Made by a program: the position numbers and the translations under genes. Below the pieces are notes generated by a model. That model did no database searches. It was not told the origin of the DNA and saw nothing but the letters and a program-made list of their open reading frames with translations. From Selaginella moellendorffii (lineage: Eukaryota > Streptophyta > Lycopodiopsida > Selaginellales > Selaginellaceae), in contig NW_003314294.1 in the NCBI RefSeq assembly GCF_000143415.4, forward strand, positions 1,358,560 to 1,422,559: a stretch of 64,000 bases of DNA, in the 5' to 3' direction. Below, piece after piece: positions 11,046 to 21,499 of the stretch (position 1 is its first letter; each line of letters starts with the position of its first letter).

Positions 11046-13944
11046 ATGGCCTCCGCAAGTGCGACGCATGTTCCCTCCGTGGATCTTAAGAACCGTGCTA
11101 TATGGATTCAGGCAAAGGTGTTTCTAAACAACCCTGAGGGGGAGGTGGTAGCTGAGGGCTTAGCCACAATTGTCGATCCAAGAGATGCGGTTGCTAATCA
11201 AGAATTGGGCTGGGATGATATTGGAGTTGCGATTTTAGAGGTTGTTGACACAGAAGAAAACAGTCTGACTATTGGAAGCATTGTGCGGTGGAAATTGAGG
11301 CACTTAGTGTTTGAGAATGTGAAGGATTCACAATCAAACACCACTACAACTGATGACAGAACATCTCTTCATGGGAAAAGAAAATACACCTTCCTAAAGC
11401 GCAGCCAAAGGGATCTAAACAACAAACCGAAAAGGCAGAAAATGGCGATGGAGGTTCAAATGGTCTTGACAGTTGCTTGTTGCAAGAGGAGGTGCTGTCA
11501 ACATGCTGATTGGGATGCTATTGAAGAGGAGAGAGCAAGATACAAGACATTGTCCTGGAAGGCAGCTCGCAATTTTGTGTATGAGGCATTATGGTCATCT
11601 GTTGATGCTTCAGAACATCAGGTGGGGGGCATGGTCTTCTAGAGGGGTTTGGTCTGCATGAAGGCATGGAGAATCATTTATGGAGTCCCTCGAACCACAT
11701 TCTACAGAATCAAAACTGAGTTCGAGGAACAAAGGGTTCAACAGGCAGTCCATGGGAACGACGGTACGCACAAAACCAGGGGTCATGTTGTATATGGAGA
11801 GGCAATCTTCAAGAGGTTTCTCGAGACATGTAGCGAGCAGCAACCACATAAAACCCGCCTCTTGGAAGATGGAACACGAGACACCCAACGAGTTCTCCCT
11901 TCCATGTATACCAAGGGGGCCATATTGGAAGATGTGAATGGAGAACTCCAGAGTAATGGCTACAGGAAGCTGAGCCAATCTAGATTTAGTAGATTGTGGA
12001 GCAACAGGTTCAGGGATGTGAGTATAGGAAAGTACTCCAGCTTTTCAAAGTGTGACGAGTGCACTGCTATCAAAATGGCTTTGTCGAAGAATTTTTGCAG
12101 CGCTCAAGAGCGAGAGACGTTGGTTAGAAGGCGGCTCGACCACAACATCGAGCAGAGAAGCTGCAGGACTGCATATTATCATAACAGGATTCTCTCCATG
12201 GAGAGACCTGACTCTTACCTCTGCATCATCCACGACAAAATGGACCAGAAAAAGACGTGCTTACCTCGACTCAATCCTGCCCCCAAGGCAATCTCTTCAT
12301 CCATGCAGCTGCTTGTGTCTCTGTTTGGCATAATCGCTCATGGGCATGGTGCCCAGAACTATGGGAACTTCTTTGTACCTCTATGGGGTGGCGGGGGTGC
12401 AAACATGATGATTGCGTCCCTAGCAAAACACTTAAGGTCTCTGCAAAGTGCGCAGACTGAGCTGAACGGCCAACCCTTGCATAAGGCCCTTGTCGATCGA
12501 ACCCCATACAGAGTTCAGCTGGAGGAGGAGCAAAGGCTTGCAGTATCGCGTGGGGCCCCATGCCATCCCAGTGAATATGTTGGCCGTCAGATTGTAGGGT
12601 TATCACGTGAGGCCTCATGCCATTCCGACGAGGCTGGTCGCCCGGTGAATGCACAGCCTCATCCAAACGAAGCAGAATCTCAAGGAAGTTCTTGCGGCCG
12701 ATGTGGCCTTCCACCCCATCTTCTGCTCCAAACAGACAATGCTGGCAGTGAGAACAAAAACATGTACGTCTTCGCGTACTTGGCGATGCTTGTTGCCAAA
12801 GGCATATTTGAAACGGTTACACTTGGCTTTCTCATGGTTGGGCACACTCATGAAGACGTCAATGCCATGTTCAGTCACCTGGCAGAGTCCCTCCGGCGAT
12901 CCAATGTCCTCACCCTCCCACAACTCTACGATGAATTCCAAAATTGCATCAAAGGCACTGTTGAAGCTGCACTTCTGACAGAGGTTCCAGACTTTAAGGG
13001 GTTTGTAAGAGGCTACATCAGGGACGGATCCGAAACGCTAATTGGCCACTCCAAGCCTCTTCAGATTCATTTCAGCATGTGTGACGGTGCTCCAGTGATG
13101 AGGTACAAGATGAGAGAATGGGACACAGTGTGGCTGCCAGTGGACGGCATTGAACTCTTCAAGAGAGATCCCATAACTGGGGAACCTATGATTCCTCAGG
13201 GTTCCCCACGGCCGATGCACCCGGATGGACTCAAAGACCAGGAAAGTATAGTGGCCGGGATTAGACAGCATATTGCCTTCTGGAAGAGGGGGTTGGTGTT
13301 TGGTGGAGAATCCTATTTTCAGAGGTGCAAGCCTTTGCTCGAATACTGGGAGAAGATTATATCTGCTATCCAAAATGGGCCGGTTGTATATGAAGAATTG
13401 GAAGAGTCCTTTTGGCCAGAACCCAGAGCACCAGATAGTAGCGGAACAATGTCCTCTGGAAATGCAGTGACAGATAACGATGTTGAGGATCACTATTGTG
13501 GGCCGAGGAACAAGAAGCCGGATTCAGCATTCAATCCAGTACAGGTCTGCAAAGGAATGGTCGTGCTTGTCAGACCCAGTAATAAAAAACAAATGATATG
13601 GGTGGGGCGCTGCATCACTGATGCAGAGGAGGACGCGGAAACTAACTCCTTCAATGTAACTGTGGAGTGGTTCAAGCCAAGTTCCGGATATACGAACGAT
13701 TGCCTAGAAAAGAGATGGGTGCTGAATCCAAGGGATCCCAGCATGAGCATATCGGTGGATAATGTTGTGCATGGTTGGATGCGGAAGCAGAGTGCCACCA
13801 TCACCTTGCCAGACCATGCAAGAGATGCAGCAAGAGCATTCATAACCCGGGTTCAAGGTGAGATTCATTAATATTCCTTTACTAAGTTTCTAATGTATTT
13901 TATTTCAAGGTGAACAATCCGAATCTGAATCAGAGGAGGCGTGA
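11046..13944 (+). CDS. Gene B: transposase-like protein with RNase H-fold motifs
   Basis: One long frame from ATG 11046, broken only by an in-frame TAG at 11640-11642, gives ~940 codons plus a short tail. After an N-terminal region come a cysteine-rich stretch (CCKRRCCQH), a helix-turn-helix-like segment (IIYGVPRTTFYRIKTEF) and SKCDECTAIK. Three acidic motifs follow in the order of a DDE/RNase H core: IIHDKMDQKKT (12227), LQTDNAGSENKN (12727) and GHTHEDVNAMFS (12841). I recall this motif set from large uncharacterised eukaryotic families annotated only as domains of unknown function. A phase-1 intron (13858-13909) would add an acidic ESESEEA tail ending at 13944. Two palindromes are in frame (12545, 12602). 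The transposase role is inferred. Confidence 0.65.
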
Positions 13945-14583
13945 TGGCATGTGGCCTTACGCCATTCCTAGGTGAGATGATACAAATAACAAGTATAAAT
14001 TCTTAGTTGTTCTAGCAAATCTTACTTAAAGTTCAAGGTGAACAAGCCGAATATGAATTCATCGGATTGTTATAACAAATTGCAAGGTGATGGCATGAGG
14101 CGATACACCATTTGAGAGTGATAGCCATTCCTATATGAGGTGAGTGAAGTATTTATTAGAAATACCTCATTCAATTGTGCACTTCTAAGTCTTGGTCCAC
14201 TTAGTACTGTTTGCATGTTTTTATTTTAATTCTTTCTCTAAAATGTTATTTAGCATGTGGCTTCATGCCATTGCTCTCCACAATCATGCATTGAATTTCT
14301 ATCCTTGCATAATACTTCTCCATATATATAGCATGTGCGCACATGTGATATGGTTCATTAGGCCTGATATAGTGTGTGAGGTAAAACAAAGATGATGTGA
14401 CATATGCATTTACCAATCACACGTGCATAAATCTAATAATATGGCGTGTGGCCCATATTAATGGCACATAAACCCATATTGTGGGCTTACGTGCTTTATG
14501 TACCATCATTCCCTTGCAGCGTGTGTGTTGGTTTCCTTTTATAACACAACGAACTCCATATTTTAGGGTGAAGAGCGTTCTCA
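13945..14583. other. Transposon spacer between gene B and gene C
   Basis: AT-rich spacer holding palindromes at 14090, 14250 and 14441. It also has a partial duplicate of the gene B last-exon start (GTTCAAGGTGAACAA at ~14031, compare 13851 and 13908). No gene seen. Confidence 0.5.
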
Positions 14584-14840
14584 TGGCAAGCACAAAATCT
14601 GTAAGTGAGGCAGAAAAGGAGACGGAGAAGGAGATAGGTGAAGATGTAGAATATATAAGTCTTCCAAACTCCCCGTACTATACTCCAGGTGATTATTTTT
14701 CTGAACAAACGGCAACATTAACAACTATCGAGAACGCCCCAGTAACGTCAGAGACAACAATCCAAAGCAAAACAACTGACCCGGAGAAGGATGATAGTAC
14801 CGCTGAGAGTACCAAAAAGGAGGTGTCCACTAGCGCTTAG
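14584..14840 (+). CDS. Gene C: small acidic Ser/Thr/Glu-rich protein
   Basis: An 85-codon ORF from ATG 14584; an upstream in-frame start at 14481 is possible but less likely. The product is rich in S, T, E and K, with a short SLPNSPYYTPGDYF motif and no membrane segment. It lies downstream of gene B on the same strand inside the TIRs, and a palindrome follows the stop at 14848. I do not recognise it. Its composition is compatible with a disordered accessory protein, but it may not be expressed. Confidence 0.4.
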
Positions 14841-15334
14841 GCTTATAATGGCGTGTGCCCTCATGCCATTTACTTGATCACCAAATACCGTTTTCCCTTT
14901 GCACTAGTATATCTTAATACCGGTCTGAGAAATAGAATGGCATGTGCCCTCAGGCCTTTTACTAAATCACCTTTGAAATAAATGCAAGCCTCTATGTCGT
15001 AAAAAAAAGGTACTAGAGAAATTCCTTAATAATATGAATGTTATTTAGTTTCATGAAAATACACTAAGGGTCAAATGAGTTAAATGACTTCTCCAGACTA
15101 GCAATGCTTCTTGCTACACCTTCACAATTAGATTCGTTAGAAAAAGATAACATTGAATAATATCTAAATGTTCTCACCATTAAGTTATATGTCTGGCTAA
15201 TAGGAATGATGTTCATCTTGGAAAGCTCACCACACGCTCAATGAACAAACAAATAGTGTGTGCGCGTATGCCATCGCTCTTCTTTAGCTTCAGATACTTG
15301 AAAATTTGTACCTAGTCCCATTTTACTGAATAAA
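14841..15334. other. Right subterminal region of the transposon
   Basis: Three palindromes (14848, 14937, 15254) in AT-rich DNA, no ORF. Near the right TIR, TTTTACTGAATAAATCCCAC resembles the sequence just outside the TIR (TTTTACTGTGCTAACC, 15371). Confidence 0.5.
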
Positions 15335-15358
15335 TCCCACTTTAACGAAATAGAGCTT
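15335..15358 (-). repeat. Right terminal inverted repeat
   Basis: Perfect 24-bp inverted copy of 2419-2442. The flank after it (TCCCATGTC...) does not repeat the left flank, so no target-site duplication is seen. Confidence 0.85.
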
Positions 15359-15376
15359 TCCCATGTCTATTTTACT

Positions 15377-16167
15377 GTGCTAACCTTTCTTTTACAGCGA
15401 TCGGTTCACAGTCCTTGTACTTTATCTTGGATTGTGACCATCCAAGAGTTCCAGCCAACTTTTCACATGCGGGGGAAGCGTGTGATGGATCCGAGTGAGT
15501 TCTTGGTTGCTGAAGCTAGTTTCTTTGTGGTCCTAGCAGCATTACAGGACATTGCAGTGTACCTGGATTCATATCAGTTCCTAGCAAATTCCTCACCAGA
15601 GCAACAAAAGGCATTGGAGATCCGAGCACAGGGGTTTTGCCTTCTCGACGGACACCTTTACAGGAGAACTTCTCAGGAAGTTTTGTTGCAGTGCGTGGGT
15701 GAACACGAGGTCCTTGAGCTCCTTTGTGCTTTCCACTCTTGTGTGGAGCATTTCTCGGGACAAGTCACAGCACAGCTCCTCTTGCGCTATGGCTACTTTT
15801 GGCCTCGGATTCACCAAGACAGCTTGGCCTATGCAAAGGCGTGTGAGCAGTGCCAACAATTCAACCCCTGAAGCCATGTTCCATGTCTTCCTTTCCAGCT
15901 CGTCATTTCTCCAGGTCCCTTTTTCCAGTGGGGACTTGACTTCGTCAGCTCGGTCAACCCACCGAGCTCGAAAGGACAGCGATACACCATTATGGCGATG
16001 GACTATTTCACAAAATGGGTTGAGGCCACCCCTCTGCAATAGGCAAATCAACGGTCTATAGCAAAGTTTGTCTACGAGTACATTATTTGTCGATTCAGAG
16101 TTCCTACCATTTTGATTTCCAATCATGGTAGCAGCTTCCTTGGACAGGTGATGTAGCTATTGCGATG
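15377..16167 (+). pseudogene. Gypsy integrase fragment (non-chromovirus)
   Basis: 15377-15871 encodes an integrase zinc-binding region (GHLYRRTSQEV, then FHSCVEHFSGQ, then CEQCQQFNP). In a shifted frame the catalytic core follows: WGLDFVSSVNPPSS, YTIMAMDYFTKWVEATPLQ and VPTILISNHGSSF. The expected second catalytic Asp (ISD) is Asn here, and there are stops and a frame change, so it is dead. It may be the remaining pol part of the gypsy family 2 element into which the transposon inserted, but there is no intact copy to prove this. It is cut at ~16168 by chromovirus A. Confidence 0.7.
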
Positions 16168-18343
16168 TGAGGACAACTCACTAAAAGAACTAAGGCAGCC
16201 TTTTTGTGCTTACTCTTGGTGAAGAGTGACAAAAAGACAAGAACAGAAGAAGTACCTTTAGTGATCCAGCAGGTGCTGGACCAATTCCAGGATACCATGC
16301 CGGAGGAGCTACCGGCGGGGTTGCCCCCCGCACGACCGATAGAACATAAGATTGAGCTGGTCGAGGGTGCTGAGGCGGTGGTTCGTCCACCCTATCGATT
16401 GAACGAAAAAGAACTCAAGGAGCTCAAGAGCCAACTAGAGGAGTTGGTGGACAAAGGGTATGTTAGGTTGAGCAAGTCGCCGTATGGGGCGCCGGTGCTA
16501 TTTGTGAAAAAGAAAGATGGATCTATGCGCATGTGCATAGACTACCGGTTGCTCAACAAGTATACCAAGAAGAACAAGTACCCTTTGCCAAGGATCGAGG
16601 ACCTGTTCGATAGGTTGGGAAAGGCAAAATACTTCTCGAGGATTGACCTAAGGTCAGGATACTACCAGATCAGGGTAGCTGAGGAAGATGTCGAGAAGAC
16701 AACCTGTTGAACGAGGTATGGGAGCTTTGAGTTTCTGGTGATGCCCTTTGGGCTGTGCAATGCGCCGGCAACGTTTTCGGCGTTGATGAACCACATCTTT
16801 GTACCCTATCTAGATCACTTCGTGGTCGTCTACATTGACGACATCCTGATCTATAGCAAAACGCTAGAGGAGCATGCCGAACACTTGGCGAAGGTGTTTG
16901 AGAAACTAAGGGAACATAAACTGTATGCTAAAGAGAGCAAATGTGACTTTGCTCAACAAGAGGTAAAGTTTCTCGGGCATGTGGTGGGCCAGGACGGGCT
17001 CAAGGTGGACCTGGAGAAGGTCCAAGCGATCCAGGAATGGGAGCGACCATCGAATGTATATGAGTTGAGGGCGTTCTTGGGGCTATGCAACTACTATCGA
17101 AAGTTTATCAGACACTATTCGAGAGTAGCCCTGCCCTTAACGGATCAAACAGGAAAAGGGAAGATGGTATGGACAGCGGAATGCGAGGCGGCATTCGTCC
17201 ACCTCAAAGGGAAGTTGAGTAAGGCTCCGGTGTTGGCATTACCAGACTTTGGTAAGGACTTTGAGGTAGACACGGATGCTTCGGACTTTGCGTTGGGCGC
17301 AGTTTTGAAGCAAGACAACCATCCAGTAGCGTTCTTCTCGAAGAAGCTGGACAAGGCTCAACGGAAGTGGCCTGCCCACGAGAAGGAATTTTTTGAGGTG
17401 GTCAAGGCGCTCAAGGAGTGGCGACACTACCTTGGGAAACACTTCAAGGTTTACACGGACAATGTGGCAACGAAACACTTCTTGTCACAACCCGACCTGA
17501 GAGGGAAACAAGGTCGGTGGGCCAATGCCTTGGCCGAGTTTGATTGCGAGATTCTGTACAAGCCTGGGAAGAGCAACATCGTGGCAGATGCGCTAAGTCA
17601 AAAAGCGAGCTTGAGGTTGGCGATCTCCAGCACAACAGCAACCTTCTGGGACGATGTGCGGACAGCATATGAGAATGATGGTCTAGCACAAGAAGTGTTG
17701 TTGAGGAATCTGGAGGCGCGGGAAGCTCACCAGAGAGGTGAGCTGCCAACGGAAGAGAAAACGGGCTATGCGGAACGCAACGGACTCATTTATTACAAGC
17801 AAACGAGGGTGTATGTCCCCGAAGGGGGACTAAGGAAGGTAGCCTTAGAAGAGTGTCATGACGGACCTCTTGCGGGACACGGCGGAGTGCCCAAAACGAT
17901 GGGCTTACTCAAGAGAAAGTACCATTGGCCAGATATGGCTAAGGACGTCCAAGACTATATAAAGACATGTCCAACATGTCAGCAGGTCAAAGCCGTGACT
18001 AAGGCTAGTGGGGGCTTGTTGCAAAGCATCCCAATTCCAGATCGTCCGTGGAAATGTCTTACGATGGACTTCATCACGGGACTACCCCCAAGCGAGGGGT
18101 TCGGTGCGATATTCGTGGTGGTGGATTGATTTTCAAAGATGGCACATTTCATACCCACCACAACGGAGGTGGATGCGGAAGGTGTGGCGAAGCTGTTCTT
18201 TGAACAAGTGGTTCGAGTGCGGGGAAGGCCAGAAGAGATTATCTCAGATCGAGATAAGATCTTCACTAGTAGGTTCTAGAGGACCCTCCTGGAACAGTAT
18301 CGCACCAAGTTGAAATTCAGCACAGCCTATCACCCACAGACAG

Positions 18344-18390
18344 GTATGGGGTATTAAGTCAAGTTTGGTGGTCCTAACACTTCTTGACAG
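18344..18390 (+). other. Spliceosomal-type intron in chromovirus A integrase
   Basis: 47 nt, GT...AG, splitting the conserved HPQTDGQTE motif (phase 1). Unspliced, the frame meets TAA within the intron. The same intron is present in copy B at 25384-25430. Confidence 0.75.
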
Positions 18391-18808
18391 ACGGACAAAC
18401 GGAAAGGGTGAATAGGCAGCTGGAGGATTATTTGCGATGCTATGTCTCGGGAGACCAGACCGATTGGGTAAGTCATTTGGGACTTGCGGAAATGTGTTAT
18501 AACAACTCACCACATTCGAGTATCGGGGTGAGTCCATGGGAAGTCATCAATGGGCGAGCTATTGAAGGTCCTGTGGAACTCGGCGTGGCCGAGTATCATG
18601 GAGAGCTACCCACAGTGGAGGCATTCACGGCGGAAAGACTCAACATTTGGAATCTAGTGAGGGATTCCTTGGAACGGGCTCAACAAAGGCAAACCAAGTA
18701 CGCGAACCTAAAGCGCCGGGATGTAGAGTTCCAAGCTGGGGAGAAGGTGTGGCTGAACACCAAGAACCTCAAGCTACCAAGTGGGATCAGCCGAAAGTTG
18801 ACCCAAAG

Positions 18809-18860
18809 GTAAAAATGCATGTATTCCTGTAAATGAATTGATCTTGAGTTCCTTAAGCAG
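18809..18860 (+). other. Second intron in chromovirus A integrase C-terminus
   Basis: 52 nt, GT...AG (AG|GTAAAA ... TTAAGCAG|G). Removal joins KLTQR to FAGPYEI, the usual junction in this domain. Copy B has lost this region. Confidence 0.7.
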
Positions 18861-19277
18861 GTTCGCGGGGCCTTACGAGATTGAGGCACGAATCAGTAAA
18901 GTGGCTTACCAACTCCGACTTCCTCGAGAGATGGGGAAGATGCACCTAGTGTTCCACGTGAACTTACTCAAGCCGTACTTTGAGGATCCGCCTTGCAAGG
19001 ACCAAGTAAGACCTTTACCTGAGGTTATCCAAGGGGAAGAGGAATACGAAGTCGAGGCCATCCTCAATGCGCGCAAGAGCAAGCGACAAGGACGCGAGGT
19101 GAGAGAGTTCCATGTGAAGTGGAAAGGATTTCCACACTGCGAAGCAACATGGGAACCAGAGGAGAACCTAGCGAACGCGCGAGATCTAGTGGAGGAATTT
19201 CTGCAAGGCAGAACTCTATGTACTTATGCAAAGTTCAATTAAAAAATATCAATTTGCAAAGTTGAGCAAGTGGCATG

Positions 19278-21440
19278 TGTTGGGACCCGAAGGCGCGCCG
19301 AAGGTAAGCTAATTAGCATGGGTTAGCTAAGTCGACCAGGCGTAGGGAGCTACGCCCGACTCCCTGTGGGGATGTCGAATCCGTAGACGTATTCTACGGA
19401 GGTTGGGTTCGAGTCCCAACCCCCTAGTAAAGCAAGGCTGGGTTCAAGTCCCGACCCTATACTAGGGCGTGGTGAGGTGAGGAGTATAGGGACACCTATA
19501 TTCCGTTGTCATGGGCTCTTGGCCGGGGAGGCTAACTTAAGCACACCGCTAAGTGGGGGGATGCCCCCGGAGACATGGTCAACAAGTCGTAGGATAAAAC
19601 GAGACGTTCGATGTGGGCATCGAACTTCTTCTATGGGTGGTGGAGTTGTAAGGAACCAACTCGCTAAGGTGTCGTAGGCTAAAGGAACCCCGAAAGCATG
19701 ACCAAAATGACAAAGAGTTCATCGGATGGGACCAAGTCGAAGATCGAGTCCAAGACCGACTCTAGGACCGAGTTCGAGATCGAGTCCGGAATCGAGTCCG
19801 AGACCGACTCGGGGACCGAGTTCGAGTCCGAGTTCGAGACCGAGTTTGAGACGGAGTCCGAGATCCGAAATCGGGTCCGAGACCGAGTCCGAGGTCGAGT
19901 CCGAGGTCGGGTCTGAGATCGGGTCCGAGATCGAGTCCGAGATCGAGTCTGAAACCGAATCCGAAGTCGGATCCGAAATCGGGTCCGAGATCGAGCCAGA
20001 GACTAAGTCCAAATACTAATACGGGTCAAGGGGTGAAAGCCCAAAGCGTGCGTCTCCCGGGGGGGGGGGCTGCAGGGGGTTCCAAAAGTATAGTAGGGAT
20101 AGTGAGGTCCAGGAACCAGTTTAGAAGGGACTCTCCAGTGGGGCTCCCAAACTGACTTGAGGTTGGGACTGGGATCGAGGGGCCTTGGGTGGGAGTGAGC
20201 ATGGACTTGGTTGGTGCCGGAGGGGCCATCCAAGGAAGTGCTCAAGAGCAGCTCCCACTCCCGAAAGGGAAACCGATTGCGGTGCTCCTGGCTCATGTGG
20301 AGTGGTGCCCCACTTGAGTACCATGCGGCTCATTGGTCCTCACCCTTCCTAGGGGCTTGGGCCTTCCTTCGGGATGGAAGTGGGGGGCGAGAGGTACCCA
20401 TACCGGGCCGCTAGGCCACGGTGTTTCGCCTCGGTGTCCCGAAGCAAGTGTTGCACTCAAGACTTGGGATTTAGAGGGTCCCATGATCAAGTCTTGTGGT
20501 ACCAAGGGGTGTTAGGAACCTGGAAGCTTGGTGTGCTTGGCTGCTTGTGCTTGTGGGGAGTGTAGCCGAACCTTAAGTCCAGTCTAACCCGGGGAGGGGG
20601 ATTGGGAGTGAATTGGGAATCCGTGGAAGGATGGCTAACACTCCGTTGCTCGTGTAGTGAGTAGCTGAAACCAAGTAGGAGCTGGTACTATAGGCGAGAA
20701 CCTTGGCAAGGGGACTTAGCAAAAGCCAAGTCAGTGTTGGACGGATAGTAGAGGTAAGCTGGCAAATTGGAAAGGAAAAATTTGTGGCTTACATTAAGGT
20801 TGAAACTGGGGCCAAGGGGCCTTGGGTGGGAGTGAGCAGGGACTTGGGTGGTGCCAGAGGGGCTACCCCAGGAAGTGCTCAAGAGCAGCTCCCACTCTCG
20901 AAAGGGAAACCGACTGCGGTGGTCCCGGCTCAAGTGGAGTGGTGCCCTACTTGAGTACCATACAGCTTATTGGTCCTCGCCCTTCTTAGGGGCTTGGGCC
21001 TTCCTTCAGGAGGGAAGTGGGGGGGTAGAGGTACCCATACCGGACCATTAGGCCACGGTGTTTCGCCCCGGCATCCCAAAGCAAGTGTTGCACCCAAGAC
21101 TTGGGATTTAGAGTGTCCCATGATCAAGTCTTGTGGTACCAAGGGGTGTTAAGAATTTGGAGGCTTGGTGTGCTTAGCTGCTTATGCCTGCAGGGAGTGT
21201 AGCTGAACCTTAAGTCCAGTCTAACCCGGGAAGGGGTATTGGGAGAGATTTGGGAATCCGTGGATAGATGGCTAACACTCCGTTGCTCGTGCAGTAAGTA
21301 GCTGAAACCAAGGAGGACCAAGTAGGAGCTGGTACCATAGGAGGGAACCTTGGAGAGGGAACTTAGCAAAAGCTAAGGCAGTGTTGGACAGATAGACGAG
21401 GTAAGCTGGCAAATTGGAAGGGAAAAATTTGTGGCTTACA
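19278..21440 (+). repeat. Long chromovirus LTR with internal duplication (shared by copies A and B)
   Basis: It starts TGTTGGGACCCGAAGG at 19278, just after copy A's pol, and ends GTGGCTTACA at 21440, just before copy B's PBS. It therefore serves as the 3' LTR of A and the 5' LTR of B. The 3' part is tandemly duplicated: 20156-20793 matches 20794-21440. Without the duplication the LTR would be ~1.5 kb. The element at 1-291 matches only the 3' end. Confidence 0.8.
19732..20018 (+). repeat. 12-bp-unit minisatellite inside the LTR
   Basis: Imperfect tandem array of TCCGAGATCGAG-like units (variants with ACC, GTC, TTC), ~290 bp. Long open frames through it on both strands are by-products of the repeat. 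A poly-G run follows at 20061. Confidence 0.85.
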
Positions 21441-21443
21441 ATT

Positions 21444-21456
21444 TGGTATCGGAGCC
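21444..21456 (+). other. Primer-binding site of chromovirus B
   Basis: TGGTATCGGAGCC, four bases after the LTR terminal CA. It is one base off the common initiator-Met tRNA PBS, and the same variant occurs at 295-307. Confidence 0.8.
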
Positions 21457-21499
21457 TTTTCCTCAGTTTTAGTGAAGGATAGAGACGGATTGCTGGGAG

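Larger units (their letters stand above)
2805..15274. repeat. Family of dispersed 22-bp palindromes
   Basis: About 20 copies of ATGGCRTG-N6-CAYGCCAT, often with a central GGCC. Positions: 2805, 3838, 3913, 4963, 5154, 5294, 6794, 8127, 8204, 9520, 10442, 12545, 12602, 13944, 14090, 14250, 14441, 14848, 14937 and 15254 (each ~22 bp; some arms degenerate). Six lie in introns of gene A, two in its coding exon, two in the coding frame of gene B, one overlaps the gene B stop, and the rest are intergenic. No flanking duplications were seen. All lie between the two TIRs. Confidence 0.9.
2419..15358. mobile_element. Putative 12.9-kb DNA transposon with TIRs and multiple genes
   Basis: The two ends carry a 24-bp perfect inverted repeat (2419-2442 and 15335-15358, beginning AAGCTCTATTTCG). 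The left end interrupts a gypsy gag whose uninterrupted homologue lies at 28270-28400. Inside are two divergent multi-domain genes, a small acidic ORF and ~20 copies of a 22-bp palindrome not seen outside the element. Gene B has an RNase H-like core typical of transposases. No target-site duplication is visible: the right flank is integrase sequence of a gypsy element, so a deletion may have accompanied or followed insertion. It is not a CACTA element by its termini, nor a Helitron (it has TIRs). The superfamily is unassigned. Confidence 0.75.
16168..19242 (+). pseudogene. Chromovirus copy A: pol (RT, RNase H, integrase, chromodomain)
   Basis: A 5'-truncated Ty3/gypsy chromovirus pol. RT starts with [13 protein letters not shown] and has the catalytic YIDDILIYS (~16831). 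RNase H has [14 protein letters not shown] and YTDN. The integrase has a zinc finger (CPTCQQVKA), TMDFITGLP and a C-terminal GPYEIEARI module. The chromodomain is at 19050-19200 (EEYEVEAILNAR, then FHVKWKGFPHCEATWEP). Stops: TGA at 16708 (between EKTTC and TRYGSF), TGA at 18127 (Arg in the family) and TAG at ~18278 (Trp in copy B). Two intron-like gaps (18344-18390, 18809-18860) keep the frame when removed. Gag and protease are missing. Confidence 0.85.

Noticed and set aside
2805-15274. CRISPR-like array formed by the palindromes
   Set aside because: Spacing is irregular (tens to thousands of bp), units lie in introns and exons, and the DNA is eukaryotic.
2410-15370. Target-site duplication of the large transposon
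   Set aside because: Left flank ATTACT and right flank TCCCAT do not match at any length tried (2-9 bp).
19700-20019. Ser/Glu-repeat proteins on both strands
   Set aside because: Frames are produced by the 12-bp minisatellite inside an LTR and exist in several frames at once.
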